NCBI GenBank assembly: GCA_023382595.1
Contig: JAHDWB010000001.1
Location: forward strand, 1 to 64,000
Direction of reading: 5' to 3'
Origin: Anaerolineales bacterium
GTDB taxonomy: Bacteria > Chloroflexota > Anaerolineae > Anaerolineales > Villigracilaceae
DNA: 64,000 nt
The notes beneath the pieces were generated by a model. The model made no database searches. It saw only the letters and a list, made by a program, of their open reading frames with translations, and was not told where the DNA came from. How positions within the stretch are numbered: the stretch's first letter is position 1; every line of letters starts with the position of its first letter. Position numbers and translations under genes: made by a program. Below, one piece after another: positions 29,931 to 40,098 of this stretch.

Positions 29931-30554
29931 ATGATCACTCTTACCTTTGCGGGCGATGAAGCAGGCGATGTTAGTTTGAATTTTGAAAAAGGCGCGTCGC
30001 GGTTCTTTGTACCTGCATTTATCGCCACAAAACAGCCCGATTTGTTGAGAGACAAACTTGCAGGTCTGCGAGAGTCTCTCGATTTGCGACCCACCCACGA
30101 GTTCAAGTTCCATAAGATGACATCTGCCGAGATTCGTAACCAGGTATTTTCAACCCTTTCATATGCGGATTTCGAAGCCTGGGCATTGATCGTCGACAAA
30201 ACCAGATTACCAAAAATCTTCGAGACAACCGAAAGTATCGAGATTTACACGCATTTCATCACAGAGTTACTCAGCATCATCCCCGCTGGTCTGCAAAAAG
30301 ATGCGACTTTAATACTGGATGAATTCGGCTCGACACCTGATTTGCGGACGGAATTACGGCGTACGATGGTCAAGCGTCATATGCCAAGACTTTTCAAGCG
30401 GGTAATCGTCCGAAGCTCGCACAAGGAGTCGTTGATTCAGGTTGCAGACCTGGTAGCGGGCGCAATCATGCGCAGGGATTCACAAAACGACTCAGAGGCG
30501 TTCGACATGATCTCAAAGAAGGTCAAACGATTGGAAATGTACCGCCCTTATTAA
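29931..30554 (+). CDS. DUF3800 protein
   Basis: 207 residues of the DUF3800 family, thought to have an RNase H-like fold. Visible markers are the first acidic strand FAGDEAGDVS, where most members have a DESG motif, then EFKFHKM, LILDEFG, and the C-terminal helix QVADLVAGAIMR with an Asp. Three spaced acidic residues would suit metal-dependent nuclease chemistry. Start at ATG 29931 follows GGAGA (29916-29920); longer in-frame starts are not conserved. DUF3800 genes are common in mobile and defence regions. Activity is an inference from the fold. Confidence 0.7.
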   Translation: MITLTFAGDEAGDVSLNFEKGASRFFVPAFIATKQPDLLRDKLAGLRESLDLRPTHEFKFHKMTSAEIRNQVFSTLSYADFEAWALIVDKTRLPKIFETTESIEIYTHFITELLSIIPAGLQKDATLILDEFGSTPDLRTELRRTMVKRHMPRLFKRVIVRSSHKESLIQVADLVAGAIMRRDSQNDSEAFDMISKKVKRLEMYRPY

Positions 30555-30985
30555 AATAACCCGCCTCGCTAGCCCTTGTCCTTCAACGGAAGGGGGCAGG
30601 CGGTCACAAGGACCACTTTTCGCGAGACAGGATGAGCGATCAAAACGCTTTTGACCATTGGATTTTGTCCACTGGCAAACTTATTATACAACAAACGTAA
30701 TTATTGTTCAAATTGCCATCCCTGTTAGTAAACGGTACTCTCCCCAAAGCGGTGCGGAACAAGAAGGCGGCGCAGCGTTTCACCGCATTGGAGTGGCGGC
30801 TGCGGAGATGGTAAATCATGGGTACATAACTGCTCTTGTGCGACGGTATTCAGGGATTTCAGATACTTAACAAGAGGGTCGATTTGAGGATATTGAGCAA
30901 AAATCATGTCGTATAATAAGCGGACAGTGGGGATGCCACATTTTTCCCCATTCTAGCGATGACAAAATAATTGAGAAACCATACG
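30555..30985 (+). other. Non-coding gap with promoter-like sequence
   Basis: No gene is seen here. It contains TATAAT at 30912-30917 within CGTATAATAAGCGGACA, nearly the same as the promoter region at 12671-12687. This is the best candidate promoter for the methylase fusion at 30986. An imperfect T-rich hairpin (ATGCCACATTTTTCCCC) follows. Confidence 0.35.
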
Positions 30986-33883
30986 ATGTCAAATCTGCCC
31001 TTTTCGCAAAATGAAATTTCAAGGTTGGTGTGGAATATTGCCAATACCCTGCATGGTGGGTCTGAACCAACAGAGTATAAGAAGGTATTCCTGCTATCCT
31101 TTTTCTTCAAGTATATTTCTGATGTTCGAAAAGAATTTGATGAAACGAGCGATTCTTCTTTATCGCCTAATGTTTTCGATATTCCGTTGGGACATTCCTT
31201 TGATGATGTTTTAACCCATCTGGATCAACCTGATTTTCACCATGTTGTGGGTAATGCATTTGATGCGATCGAACGAGCGAATGAAAGCAGGCTTGGCGGA
31301 ATATTCACCGTTGCCGATTTTAAGAGCGATCAATATTTCCGCGGGGTGTTCCCAAGAAAATTAGGCGAGGTGTTTCGCATACTCCAATCTGATCGTTTTG
31401 ATTTCCGCCCGAGTCAGACCGATGCTGCGATTGTTGCTGAGGCTTTTTTCGGTTTTGTTGAAACCTTGTTTACTCATGAAGGATATAAAGGCGGGGAGGG
31501 ACATACACCCCATTATTTGCTATCGCTTATTTCACAGCTATTAAGTCCTCAAAGCGGAAAAAGCATTTACGACCCTGCTTGTGGGACAGCAGGCTTATTG
31601 ATTGCCGCTCATATGCAATCAATAAAACAAGGGGATGGTGGTGGGTTGAGGATATTTGGGCAGGATATTGACGCATTTTCTGTTGCAATCTCAAAAATTG
31701 GGATGATATTAAATCAAGTTGGATCCTCTGAGATTTACCTGGGAAACACCTTGCTGCACCCTGGAAATGTCTCTGGCGGTGAATTACAGAAATTTGATTA
31801 TGCTATTTCCAGCCCGCCATTTGCCTCTCGAATCACCACGGATATGGGACCTATGCTCGAGGCGGATCGACTTCGTCGATTTGAGTTCGGCATTCCGAAT
31901 CGTTCAACAGAATATCTGTTCCTTCAGCATATGCTTGCAAGTTTGAATGAGAACGGCAGGGCAATTATGATCGCGCCCTCGGGAATGCTTTTTGTTTCGG
32001 GGCGTGAAGGAGACATCCGCAAGCAGTTTATCGAGAATGATTTAGTAGAGGCAATCATTGGTTTGCCTCCTGCGCTCTTAAGGTCTGAGCTTATTCCCAC
32101 CAATCTCATTATTATCAACAAAGCAAAGGCTGGTGATAAAAGAGGAAAGGTTTTGTTCATAAATGCCGCCCAGGAATATGAACGTAGTGACAAAAGAGGG
32201 AATGCGCTTTCGGAGGAGAACCAACGGAAGATTCTTGAGGCATATCAAAACTACGCTGATATAGATGCTTTCTCACAGGTAGTGGATGTAGAAACAATTC
32301 GAAATCAGAATTACAACCTTTTACCAGCCAGATACCTTGAAGCCACCCAAAAGAAAAAATTCTTTGGCGGCAAGGTGACATGGACGCCCATGAGCGATTT
32401 GGCGGAGATACATCGCTCTTCGGTTTCTGTCAGCCGAGATGCTGATGGCGAAACCGTTTCAATTATTCGAACGGCGGACCTCTCCAATAAACGCTTGAAT
32501 ATCGATGATTTGGAAAAAGTCCATATATCCAGGGGTACGCAAATTATTTACGCCCAAGTTGGCGATATTTTGTTCTCCCATCTTGGCTCGGCTGGCAGGG
32601 CGCTGGCGGTGGATGAAAGCCTCAATGGCGTTTTGGTTGGAAATCATATTAGCGTAATACGCTTGAAACCAGGCTCGGAACACTTAAGGCAATACCTTCT
32701 CGAATTTCTGCGTTCCGATAAAGGATATGGGCTTATCTCAAACCTTTTTGTTGGGGCGGCGATACCCCGCTTACGCCCATCTGATCTATTGCGGTTGGAG
32801 ATCCCAATCCCTGACAATTCAGTAACGGAGTTGATTGCCAACATCCAAAACGTTGAAATGGACCTGCTGCAACGCATCGAGACGGCGCAGGGTTTGCGTG
32901 CCAGGCTTTTTGGCATTGAAGATGCCGAGGAATTGCAGAAGCAGCTCGATGAGTTGGGAACTGAAACAAAAATTCTGACTGCGAGCCTGGTGCAAGCAGA
33001 TTCCCTTGATTATCAAATCCGAAATTTTTACCCGTATCCGCTGGCGTTTGCATATCGGTCATTAAGCGCTATCCATGATACGGTGCAAAAATATAAGGCG
33101 CAATTACGGATTGCGGAGAACCTCCTCGTATTTTTGGCATCGATCGGCTTATCAATTGCTCAACTCAATGGTGGATTGAAAAATCAGGCGGATATTACTG
33201 GAGAAACAATTCGCGGTTACTTCAATGGTGGGATATCCCCAGGTGATTGGCAGTCGATTGCCTATTTTGCTGGAAAGACCCTTCGCGGACAAAGGCAACT
33301 TGCTATTGCAGACAGTTTTGCAGCGCTTTGGTTCAAAGGCTCAGGCATGAAAGAGACAACGTTTGCAAAGGATACTAAAAGACTTGTGACTTTGAAGAAT
33401 GATTTTAAGCATGACAGGAGTCCTGATACACCTCAAGAAGTAAAAGACATCTCTAAAGAACTTCAAGAATTAATCGATTCCTGTTATGCCCAGCTCTCTT
33501 TCATGGTGAAATATCCAATTCGCCTTGTACAATCGATGGATATCGATTTTATTACTAATGAGGCAGTTTTAGAAACTCTTGTATATGAAGGAGACCATCC
33601 AGGGCTGAGACGGGAGCAAAAAAGGCACCCTAAGCCTTTAACAAAAGATGTGTTGTATCTTGAAGTGGACAAAGACCTTTGGTCTCCAATATACCCACTT
33701 GTCAGCGTACAATACTGCCAATCTTGCAAAATGCAGGAGACGTATTTTATTGATAATTGGGACAGCAAAGCTAATACATCTTTACTCAAAAGTTTCGAAC
33801 GTGGACACACCCATAATAAGACTTTGGACGCCAAACAGGTGGCGTCCAATTTTGAGCATTGGATCAATACCAACCTGACGTAG
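30986..33883 (+). CDS. Type I-like adenine methylase fused to a specificity domain and a HEPN-like tail
   Basis: 965 residues. The N-terminal half is an HsdM-type N6-adenine methylase: helical HsdM-N region, S-adenosylmethionine motif DPACGTAG (196-203), and catalytic motif SSPPF (275-279), where most relatives have NPPF. Residues about 465-630 form one HsdS-like target-recognition domain ending in a coiled-coil, so DNA specificity is built in. From about 680 on is a helical domain whose LKNDFKHDR (803-811) resembles the HEPN motif RNxxxH, but with Lys for Arg. A CxxC pair (YCQSC) lies near the end. Start chosen at ATG 30986; a TTG five codons upstream is the alternative. No matching restriction subunit is adjacent. 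Confidence 0.75.
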   Translation: MSNLPFSQNEISRLVWNIANTLHGGSEPTEYKKVFLLSFFFKYISDVRKEFDETSDSSLSPNVFDIPLGHSFDDVLTHLDQPDFHHVVGNAFDAIERANESRLGGIFTVADFKSDQYFRGVFPRKLGEVFRILQSDRFDFRPSQTDAAIVAEAFFGFVETLFTHEGYKGGEGHTPHYLLSLISQLLSPQSGKSIYDPACGTAGLLIAAHMQSIKQGDGGGLRIFGQDIDAFSVAISKIGMILNQVGSSEIYLGNTLLHPGNVSGGELQKFDYAISSPPFASRITTDMGPMLEADRLRRFEFGIPNRSTEYLFLQHMLASLNENGRAIMIAPSGMLFVSGREGDIRKQFIENDLVEAIIGLPPALLRSELIPTNLIIINKAKAGDKRGKVLFINAAQEYERSDKRGNALSEENQRKILEAYQNYADIDAFSQVVDVETIRNQNYNLLPARYLEATQKKKFFGGKVTWTPMSDLAEIHRSSVSVSRDADGETVSIIRTADLSNKRLNIDDLEKVHISRGTQIIYAQVGDILFSHLGSAGRALAVDESLNGVLVGNHISVIRLKPGSEHLRQYLLEFLRSDKGYGLISNLFVGAAIPRLRPSDLLRLEIPIPDNSVTELIANIQNVEMDLLQRIETAQGLRARLFGIEDAEELQKQLDELGTETKILTASLVQADSLDYQIRNFYPYPLAFAYRSLSAIHDTVQKYKAQLRIAENLLVFLASIGLSIAQLNGGLKNQADITGETIRGYFNGGISPGDWQSIAYFAGKTLRGQRQLAIADSFAALWFKGSGMKETTFAKDTKRLVTLKNDFKHDRSPDTPQEVKDISKELQELIDSCYAQLSFMVKYPIRLVQSMDIDFITNEAVLETLVYEGDHPGLRREQKRHPKPLTKDVLYLEVDKDLWSPIYPLVSVQYCQSCKMQETYFIDNWDSKANTSLLKSFERGHTHNKTLDAKQVASNFEHWINTNLT

Positions 33884-33963
33884 TGCCTTTCCTGCCTAAA
33901 AAATTATGTTAAACTTGGCGGACGGGAAAATTTATTATACGAAGTCTTTTCAACGAGGAAAAC

Positions 33964-35505
33964 GTGAGCCCACGAACAGCAAAAAGCAAATCGAAACAAG
34001 CGAACGGCGTGAACCTCGGCATTGAAGCGGAGTTGTGGCTTGCCGCCGATAAACTGCGCGGACATCTCGATGCGGCAGACTATAAGAGTGTGGTGTTGGG
34101 GTTGATCTTCCTCAAGTATGTATCAGACATGTTCGAGCAGGTGCGGGCGCGGGTCGAAGCGGAGGGGGTGGATGATCCAGAGGATAGGGATGTCTATTTG
34201 GCGGAACGCGTGTTTTGGGTCCCGAAAGAGGCGAGATGGAAAGTCCTGCAGGATAACGCGAAGCAGGAAGCAATCGGTAATTTGATCGATGCGGCGATGG
34301 AGTCCATCGAGCGGGATAACCCAACCTTGAAAGGGATGCTGCCAGGCAATTACGGACGCGCCACGCTGGATAAGCGGCGGCTTGGGGATTTGGTGGACCT
34401 GGTCAGCAACAAGATCAACTTCGCGGACGAAGAGAGCCGCAAGCAGGATACGCTCGGAAGGGTGTACGAATATTTCCTGTCGCAGTTCGCCAGCCAGGAG
34501 GGACGCAAGGGCGGAGAGTTCTATACGCCGCGTTCGGTGGTGCGCGTGCTGGTGGAGATGCTCGCCCCGTATAAGGGACGTGTGTTTGACCCGTGCTGCG
34601 GGAGCGGCGGGATGTTCGTGCAGAGTGAGAAGTTCGTGGAGGCGCACGGCGGAAGAATCGGCGACCTTTCGGTGTACGGACAGGAGTCGAACCCCAACAC
34701 GTTCAAACTGGCGAAGATGAACCTTGCCATCCGCGGCATCGAAGGCGATTTGGGCAAACAGCCTGCGGACTCGTTCCACAATGACCAGCACCCCGACTTG
34801 AAAGTGGATTACATCCTTGCCAACCCGCCGTTCAACATGAGCGATTGGGGCGGGGACAGTTTGCGGGAGGACAAACGCTGGAAGTACGGCAAGCCGCCTG
34901 TAGGCAATGCCAACTTTGCGTGGGTACAGCATTTTATTCACCATTTGAGTCCCAATGGCACGGCGGGATTTGTGCTGGCGAACGGGAGCATGTCGAGCAA
35001 CACGTCGGGCGAGGGCGAGATCCGCAAAACCATCATCGAAGATGATCTGGTGGATTGCATGGTGGCGTTGCCGGGACAGTTGTTTTACAGCACACCAATC
35101 CCCGTGTGTTTGTGGTTCCTTTCGCGGAATAAGAAAAATCGAAACGGTAAGACATTGTTCATTGACGCCCGCAAGATGGGAACCTTGACCGACCGCGTGC
35201 ATCGTGACCTTTCGGAGGAGGACATCGCCCGAATTTCGGATACCTACCACGCCTGGTGCAGTAGAAAGAAATACGAAGACGTGGCGGGGTTCTGCAAATC
35301 CGTCACCATCGAAGAAATCCGTGCGCAGGGATATGTGCTGACGCCTGGGCGGTACGTGGGCGCGGCGGAATTAGAAGAAGACGATGAACCTTTTGGTGAA
35401 AAGATGGCGCGCTTGACGAAAGAATTGGAAGCACAATTTGAAGAGAGCGGCAAATTAGAGGCAACAATTCGTCAGCAATTGAAGAGGGTGGATTATGGGG
35501 AATAG
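33964..35505 (+). CDS. hsdM: Type I restriction-modification methylase subunit
   Basis: Modification subunit that methylates adenine in the recognition site, as an M2S trimer and as part of the R2M2S nuclease. The 513-residue length is standard. The N-terminal helical domain ([21 protein letters not shown]) is followed by GGEFYTPR (183-190), the AdoMet motif DPCCGSG (209-215) and catalytic NPPF (287-290). Start is a GTG preceded by GAGGA; TATTAT at 33933-33938 may be the -10. It overlaps hsdS by 11 bases and starts the operon that includes the cargo genes and hsdR. Confidence 0.95.
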   Translation: MSPRTAKSKSKQANGVNLGIEAELWLAADKLRGHLDAADYKSVVLGLIFLKYVSDMFEQVRARVEAEGVDDPEDRDVYLAERVFWVPKEARWKVLQDNAKQEAIGNLIDAAMESIERDNPTLKGMLPGNYGRATLDKRRLGDLVDLVSNKINFADEESRKQDTLGRVYEYFLSQFASQEGRKGGEFYTPRSVVRVLVEMLAPYKGRVFDPCCGSGGMFVQSEKFVEAHGGRIGDLSVYGQESNPNTFKLAKMNLAIRGIEGDLGKQPADSFHNDQHPDLKVDYILANPPFNMSDWGGDSLREDKRWKYGKPPVGNANFAWVQHFIHHLSPNGTAGFVLANGSMSSNTSGEGEIRKTIIEDDLVDCMVALPGQLFYSTPIPVCLWFLSRNKKNRNGKTLFIDARKMGTLTDRVHRDLSEEDIARISDTYHAWCSRKKYEDVAGFCKSVTIEEIRAQGYVLTPGRYVGAAELEEDDEPFGEKMARLTKELEAQFEESGKLEATIRQQLKRVDYGE

Positions 35506-36640
35506 CGACTGGGATCTTTACACTCTCGGCGATTTGACTGAAAACTTCGACTCGATTCGTGTTCCAGTCAAAGAGGCAGACAGAAAAAAAGGGCAATACC
35601 CTTATTATGGCGCGTCTGGCATTATTGATATGGTAGACGGTTACCTATTCGATGGTGAGTATCTATTAGTAGCAGAAGATGGCGAGAATTTACGAAGCAG
35701 GAAAACATCAGTTGCCTTTATGGCAACTGGGAAATTTTGGGTTAACAACCATGCTCATATTGTGCGTGGAAACGAAATAGCAAACACAAGATATTTGATG
35801 TATTACCTAAGTCAAACAGATATTAGCGGGTTTCTAACTGGTTCGACATTACCAAAACTGACGCAAGACAATCTAAACCGTATCCCAATCTATGCTCCTC
35901 CCCTTCCCGAACAACGCGCCATTGCAGGGATGCTCGGTGCCCTGGACGATAAGATCGAACTCAACCGCCGCATGAACCGCACGCTTGAGTCCATGGCGCG
36001 GGCGGTGTTTCGTCAGTGGTTTGTGGAGAATGAGGAAGTTAGCAAGTGGGATATTGCTCAGATTGGTGATATTGCAGATGTAATTGATTGTTTGCACAGC
36101 AAAAAGCCAGAACGGCAAGAAACAGGGAAACCATTGCTTCAACTATCAAACATTCTTGAAAATGGTTTGCTTGACACGACAAACAGCTACCCCATCACGG
36201 AGAAAGATTACAACTTCTGGATTTCCCGCATTGAGGCTAGTCCTGGAGATTGTGTAATTACAAACGTTGGCAGAGTAGGTGCTGTGGCTCAAATTCCAGA
36301 AGGATTCAAAGCAGCTCTTGGAAGAAACATGACTGCTGTTCGATGCAAGAAAGAATATCCCTACCCTACTTTCTTGATTGAATGTCTTATGTCAGATGCG
36401 ATGCGTCAAGAAATTAACAATAAAACCGATACAGGAACAATTCTTGACGCTTTGAATGTAAAGAACATACCCTTGCTTCAATTTGCAATGCCACATCATA
36501 AGCTACTTCAAGAATTTGAAAAGACGGTTCGCCCTATTCGAGCAAAGATGGAACATAATCTGAAAGAATCGCGCACGCTGGCGAGTCTGCGGGATAGTCT
36601 GTTGCCGAAGTTGATGAGAGGCGAAGTGAGGGTGAAATGA
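35495..36640 (+). CDS. hsdS: Type I restriction-modification specificity subunit
   Basis: DNA-recognition subunit with two target-recognition domains (about residues 1-155 and 180-340), each followed by a conserved helix: [21 protein letters not shown] and the C-terminal [22 protein letters not shown]. 381 residues, a normal length. The last 20 residues (ending [13 protein letters not shown]) are the piece that recurs as remnants at 37590, 40040 and 40570. The stop overlaps the start of the FRG gene as ATGA. Together with hsdM and hsdR it makes a complete system. Confidence 0.95.
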   Translation: MGNSDWDLYTLGDLTENFDSIRVPVKEADRKKGQYPYYGASGIIDMVDGYLFDGEYLLVAEDGENLRSRKTSVAFMATGKFWVNNHAHIVRGNEIANTRYLMYYLSQTDISGFLTGSTLPKLTQDNLNRIPIYAPPLPEQRAIAGMLGALDDKIELNRRMNRTLESMARAVFRQWFVENEEVSKWDIAQIGDIADVIDCLHSKKPERQETGKPLLQLSNILENGLLDTTNSYPITEKDYNFWISRIEASPGDCVITNVGRVGAVAQIPEGFKAALGRNMTAVRCKKEYPYPTFLIECLMSDAMRQEINNKTDTGTILDALNVKNIPLLQFAMPHHKLLQEFEKTVRPIRAKMEHNLKESRTLASLRDSLLPKLMRGEVRVK

Positions 36641-37524
36641 AAACGATAGAAAAAATGAATTTCGATACAGATGACGCTGCACATGATGAGGCGCTATCAA
36701 AAAAGTATAGCGTTCCTGTTGTTGAGGCGAAAAGTTTTCATAGGTTAAACCAGATTGTTGGTTATGCCAAATACACAAATGGTCGAAGTGGAAACATTTA
36801 TTTTAGAGGGCAATCCGAAATATACAAAAGCTGCTTTCCAAGTTTACTTAGGCAAGCACAGAAAAACGGAGCCTTGCATCAAAGAAGTGGGAAATTAACT
36901 AAATTTCTAGATTCTGTGAGGGAGCAAATTCCCTTAGCACAGAAAATTGATGAGGTATTTCTCGAACCTTTGATGCAACATTACGGGATAAACACTAGAT
37001 GGATTGATTTAGTTGATAACGTTTGGGTCGCAATTTGGTTTGGATTGCATGAATACAAAACCGTCCAAAGCAGGCAGGTCGTAAATCAAATGAATCCATA
37101 TACCAGAGATTATGTCCATGTTTCAAAGAGAAAAGACGGATACATGTATATACTTCTAATCCATTCGGATACAACGCCGACAAATACGCCAGGGTATTAC
37201 ATAGGGAAAGATACAAAATTAGTTGATTTGCGTATTGGGTGTCCTTCAATATTTCTTAGACCGCATGCACAGCATGGTCTGCTTGCGCTTGCTCGAAGCC
37301 AGGAAATTGTTGATCACAATTTTTATAAACACACCGTTGGGATAGTCAAAATAGCGGTTCAAAATGCCTTGGAGTGGATGGGCGAAGGAAATCTGTTAAC
37401 CCACGCCAACATGTACCCGTCGCCTATTTACGACTACGGATATCGTTTTCTTCTTGACGTTCTCGCGGTCAAAAACGAGGATCGCAAGACTCTCGGAACA
37501 ATAAAAGTCTATGCAGTGTCGTGA
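36637..37524 (+). CDS. FRG-domain protein, cargo gene 1
   Basis: 295 residues with an FRG domain, named for its Phe-Arg-Gly motif, here YFRGQSE at residues 55-61. It is followed by the usual PSLLRQ segment, then QHYGINTRWIDLVDN and WVAIWFG. FRG-domain proteins occur in restriction and abortive-infection loci; their activity is not known. Start ATG overlaps the hsdS stop (ATGA), so translation is probably coupled. The stop overlaps the next start as TGATG. It is the first of the genes placed between hsdS and hsdR. Codon use is more AT-rich than hsdM, which suggests a different origin. Confidence 0.8.
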   Translation: MKTIEKMNFDTDDAAHDEALSKKYSVPVVEAKSFHRLNQIVGYAKYTNGRSGNIYFRGQSEIYKSCFPSLLRQAQKNGALHQRSGKLTKFLDSVREQIPLAQKIDEVFLEPLMQHYGINTRWIDLVDNVWVAIWFGLHEYKTVQSRQVVNQMNPYTRDYVHVSKRKDGYMYILLIHSDTTPTNTPGYYIGKDTKLVDLRIGCPSIFLRPHAQHGLLALARSQEIVDHNFYKHTVGIVKIAVQNALEWMGEGNLLTHANMYPSPIYDYGYRFLLDVLAVKNEDRKTLGTIKVYAVS

Positions 37525-37658
37525 TGAGTGAGAACATGATGGAAATTGCGACTATTAAATCAATTATTGGATTAATCAAATTGTCAAGGCTTCGGGATGG
37601 GCTGTTGCCGAAGTTGATGAGGGGGGAAGTCCGAGTGAAGGAAGAGGGAATAAAATGA
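37524..37658 (+). pseudogene. hsdS 3'-end remnant 1 (44-codon coupling ORF)
   Basis: The short frame starts at the FRG stop and ends [18 protein letters not shown] plus six residues. It matches the hsdS C-terminus ([18 protein letters not shown]) over about 55 bases (37585-37639). The first 20 codons are not hsdS-like. Its stop overlaps the next start as ATGA, exactly as the real hsdS stop overlaps the FRG start. It is a scar of an earlier hsdS end, and may still serve to deliver ribosomes to the next gene. Confidence 0.8.
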
Positions 37659-39922
37659 TTAAAAAAATTCTGGAAATCAAGAATTTAGGAATATTCAGAG
37701 ATTATCGCTGGGATAGTGCAATGCCCGAGTTTGGGCGTTTCAATCTTGTTTATGGATGGAATGGCTCGGGAAAAACAACGTTATCAGAATTATTTTCGGC
37801 ATTTGAATACGGCTCACTGGACGAGTATCCTGATTTCAAATATAAAATCGATACCACCGATGGAGAACACACAGAAGGCTCATCTTACAACAAGAAGGTC
37901 AGAGTTTTTAATCAAAAGTACGTCTCTCAGAATATAGATATTCTTTCTTGCAAGGCAAATCCAATTTACATCCTTGGTGAGGAGAATAAAAAACTTGCAG
38001 ATCAGATTAAGAAAGATGAACTAATCCTAAAGGGAAATCCAGAGACTGGTGATTTAGGAAAACTAAAGGAGCTAGATGTCAAAAAGAAGGAACTAAAGCA
38101 AAAGGAAGAAATAAAAGCGGAACATTTTTCTTCTGTCGCAAAAATTATTTCAACGAATATCAGTGGTGTCTCTGCTAGAAATTATCGAAGGAATAATGCA
38201 GAAAAAGATTATGAACTACTCAAGTCTAAGAGGTTGCTATCTAATCAGGAAATTGAAAAGCATTTAGCGACTTTGAAACAGCAAGAAATGGAAATTCTCG
38301 ACGAGATAATAAGCCCTGTTATCGAAGAAGATGTTGAGAAAATAATTGAAAATGCACGGGAGCTATTAAAGCAAACGGTTGAAGTTGTAGTGATCGAAAG
38401 ATTGCAGCAACACCCCCATATATCTCAATGGGTTGAAGACGGTTTTCTGTTACATCAGCAAGAGGACTCAAAAAAATGTGAATACTGTGGTCAAACTCTG
38501 CCAGAAAGTCGAATTTTGGCTCTAGCTTCGTATTTCAATGCAGCAGACAAAAAACTTAAGGAAAGCATCGATTCTCTCATAAAAAGACTTGAAAAATTGC
38601 AGAAAGCAATTCAAGAGGTAAAAATTCGTGAAAAGTCAAACTTGTACAATGAATATCAAGATGAATATTCGCTCAAAGCAATCGAACTAGAAAACACAAA
38701 GCAAAATCTCCTGAATGAAATTGTCAATTTCAAAGAGGAGATTTCGTCCAAGAAATTGCAAACAACCATATCACTTAAGTTAAACAAAACTATTGACGTT
38801 GGGATGTACATAAAGTTAATTGGTGATTTGAATGCTTGTATAAACCACCACAATGAAAAATCTAAGAACTTTTTAAAAGAAAGAAAAGAAGCAGAAGAAA
38901 ACCTGAAAGACCATTATCTAAGCGAAAAGTATGACGCCATTCAACCGCTGAAAGCTGATATTTCTAAGCTTGAAGGTGAAATAAACGCACTTGAGAATGG
39001 AAATCCTGATGACTCTAATGACATCGGCATAAAAAAGATTCAGCAGAGAATAGATGAGAACAAAAACAAGATATCAGTATCGGGATTAGCTTGTGATGAA
39101 ATCAATAAAAATCTGGAAACTTTTTTAGGAAGAAAGGAACTTGTTCTTGAAGATAGTGAAGATGGATATATTCTGAAACGAAATGGTGAAATAGCTAAAA
39201 ATCTAAGCGAAGGGGAGAAGACCGCCATAGCGTTTGTGTATTTCACGATTCATTTGAAAGATCGTGATTTCGACCTGGGAAATGATATTGTTGTAATAGA
39301 CGATCCTATTTCCAGTTTAGATTCAAACTCGCTGTTTCAGGCATTCTCATTTCTAAAAAATACAGTTCAAGACTGTGCACAGGTATTCATCCTTACACAT
39401 AACTATGATTTTTTGCAATTAATAATAAACTGGTTTCACGGGATGCCTAAGAAGCATGGCTCGAAGGCATATTACATGATTAAGAATATTAGGAGCGAAG
39501 GCAAAAGAGCTGCTAAATTAGACGTTCTGGATAAGTTGTTGATAAGTTACAACAGCGAGTATCAATATTTATTCAAAACTTTACTGGAGTTTAGCCCAGA
39601 TGGAACTATTGATTCTGTTTACCACATACCTAATATTGCTCGAAAAGTCTTAGATAGTTTCTTAATGATCATGGTTCCTGATAATAGGAATCCCTACCAA
39701 AAATTGGAGCAAATCAATTTTGATAAAAACAAAAAGACTGCTATATATAAATTTACAAACGATCAATCTCACATAACTGGTAAAGGATTTGATCCATCTC
39801 TTGTTTCAGAATCTCAGAATGTAATTACCTACTTATTAGAGATGATGCAAACAGTTTTTCCTAGTCATTATGAAGTGCTTGAGAACTCAGTTAGAACTAG
39901 TGAGCCGCCAACAACAGGATAA
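37655..39922 (+). CDS. RloC/PrrC-like AAA ATPase, candidate anticodon nuclease
   Basis: 755 residues of the AAA_13 group. Walker A GWNGSGKTT (34-42); a coiled-coil region broken by a zinc-hook CEYC (275-278); signature LSEGEK (517-522); Walker B IVVIDDP (545-551); and TH in FILTHNYDF. The C-terminal part has PNIARKVLDSFL and later NDQSH. In PrrC the anticodon-nuclease triad is Arg, Glu four residues on, and a His further down. Here R663, D667 (Asp in place of Glu) and H706 take these places. PrrC is encoded between hsdS and hsdR, as here; RloC has a zinc hook, as here. The predicted role is to cleave tRNA when restriction is defeated. Nuclease activity is an inference because of the Asp substitution. 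Confidence 0.75.
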   Translation: MIKKILEIKNLGIFRDYRWDSAMPEFGRFNLVYGWNGSGKTTLSELFSAFEYGSLDEYPDFKYKIDTTDGEHTEGSSYNKKVRVFNQKYVSQNIDILSCKANPIYILGEENKKLADQIKKDELILKGNPETGDLGKLKELDVKKKELKQKEEIKAEHFSSVAKIISTNISGVSARNYRRNNAEKDYELLKSKRLLSNQEIEKHLATLKQQEMEILDEIISPVIEEDVEKIIENARELLKQTVEVVVIERLQQHPHISQWVEDGFLLHQQEDSKKCEYCGQTLPESRILALASYFNAADKKLKESIDSLIKRLEKLQKAIQEVKIREKSNLYNEYQDEYSLKAIELENTKQNLLNEIVNFKEEISSKKLQTTISLKLNKTIDVGMYIKLIGDLNACINHHNEKSKNFLKERKEAEENLKDHYLSEKYDAIQPLKADISKLEGEINALENGNPDDSNDIGIKKIQQRIDENKNKISVSGLACDEINKNLETFLGRKELVLEDSEDGYILKRNGEIAKNLSEGEKTAIAFVYFTIHLKDRDFDLGNDIVVIDDPISSLDSNSLFQAFSFLKNTVQDCAQVFILTHNYDFLQLIINWFHGMPKKHGSKAYYMIKNIRSEGKRAAKLDVLDKLLISYNSEYQYLFKTLLEFSPDGTIDSVYHIPNIARKVLDSFLMIMVPDNRNPYQKLEQINFDKNKKTAIYKFTNDQSHITGKGFDPSLVSESQNVITYLLEMMQTVFPSHYEVLENSVRTSEPPTTG

Positions 39923-39925
39923 CTG

Positions 39926-40098
39926 ATGTCCACCTTCACCGAATCTACCATCGAACAAGCCGCTATTGATTGGCTCCAAGAGCTGGGCTACTCCTACGTC
40001 TTCGGTCCTGAGATCGCGTTGGGTGATATTGTCTGCGTGGCGAGTCTGCGGGAAAGTCTGCTGCTGAAGTTGATGAGAGGGAAGTAAGGGTGAAATGA
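39926..40098 (+). pseudogene. hsdR 5'-end remnant 1 joined to hsdS 3'-end remnant 2
   Basis: From 39926 the frame reads [20 protein letters not shown] and on to GPEIA, nearly identical to the start of the real HsdR. It breaks off at about 40020 and runs straight into GTGGCGAGTCTGCGGG, the hsdS end (40037-40098), which lacks one base against hsdS. The in-frame product is 53 residues and stops at 40087. The remnant ends AAATGA, overlapping the next gene start. Such a junction (end of hsdR start, then end of hsdS) is the trace of successive insertions between S and R. Confidence 0.85.
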
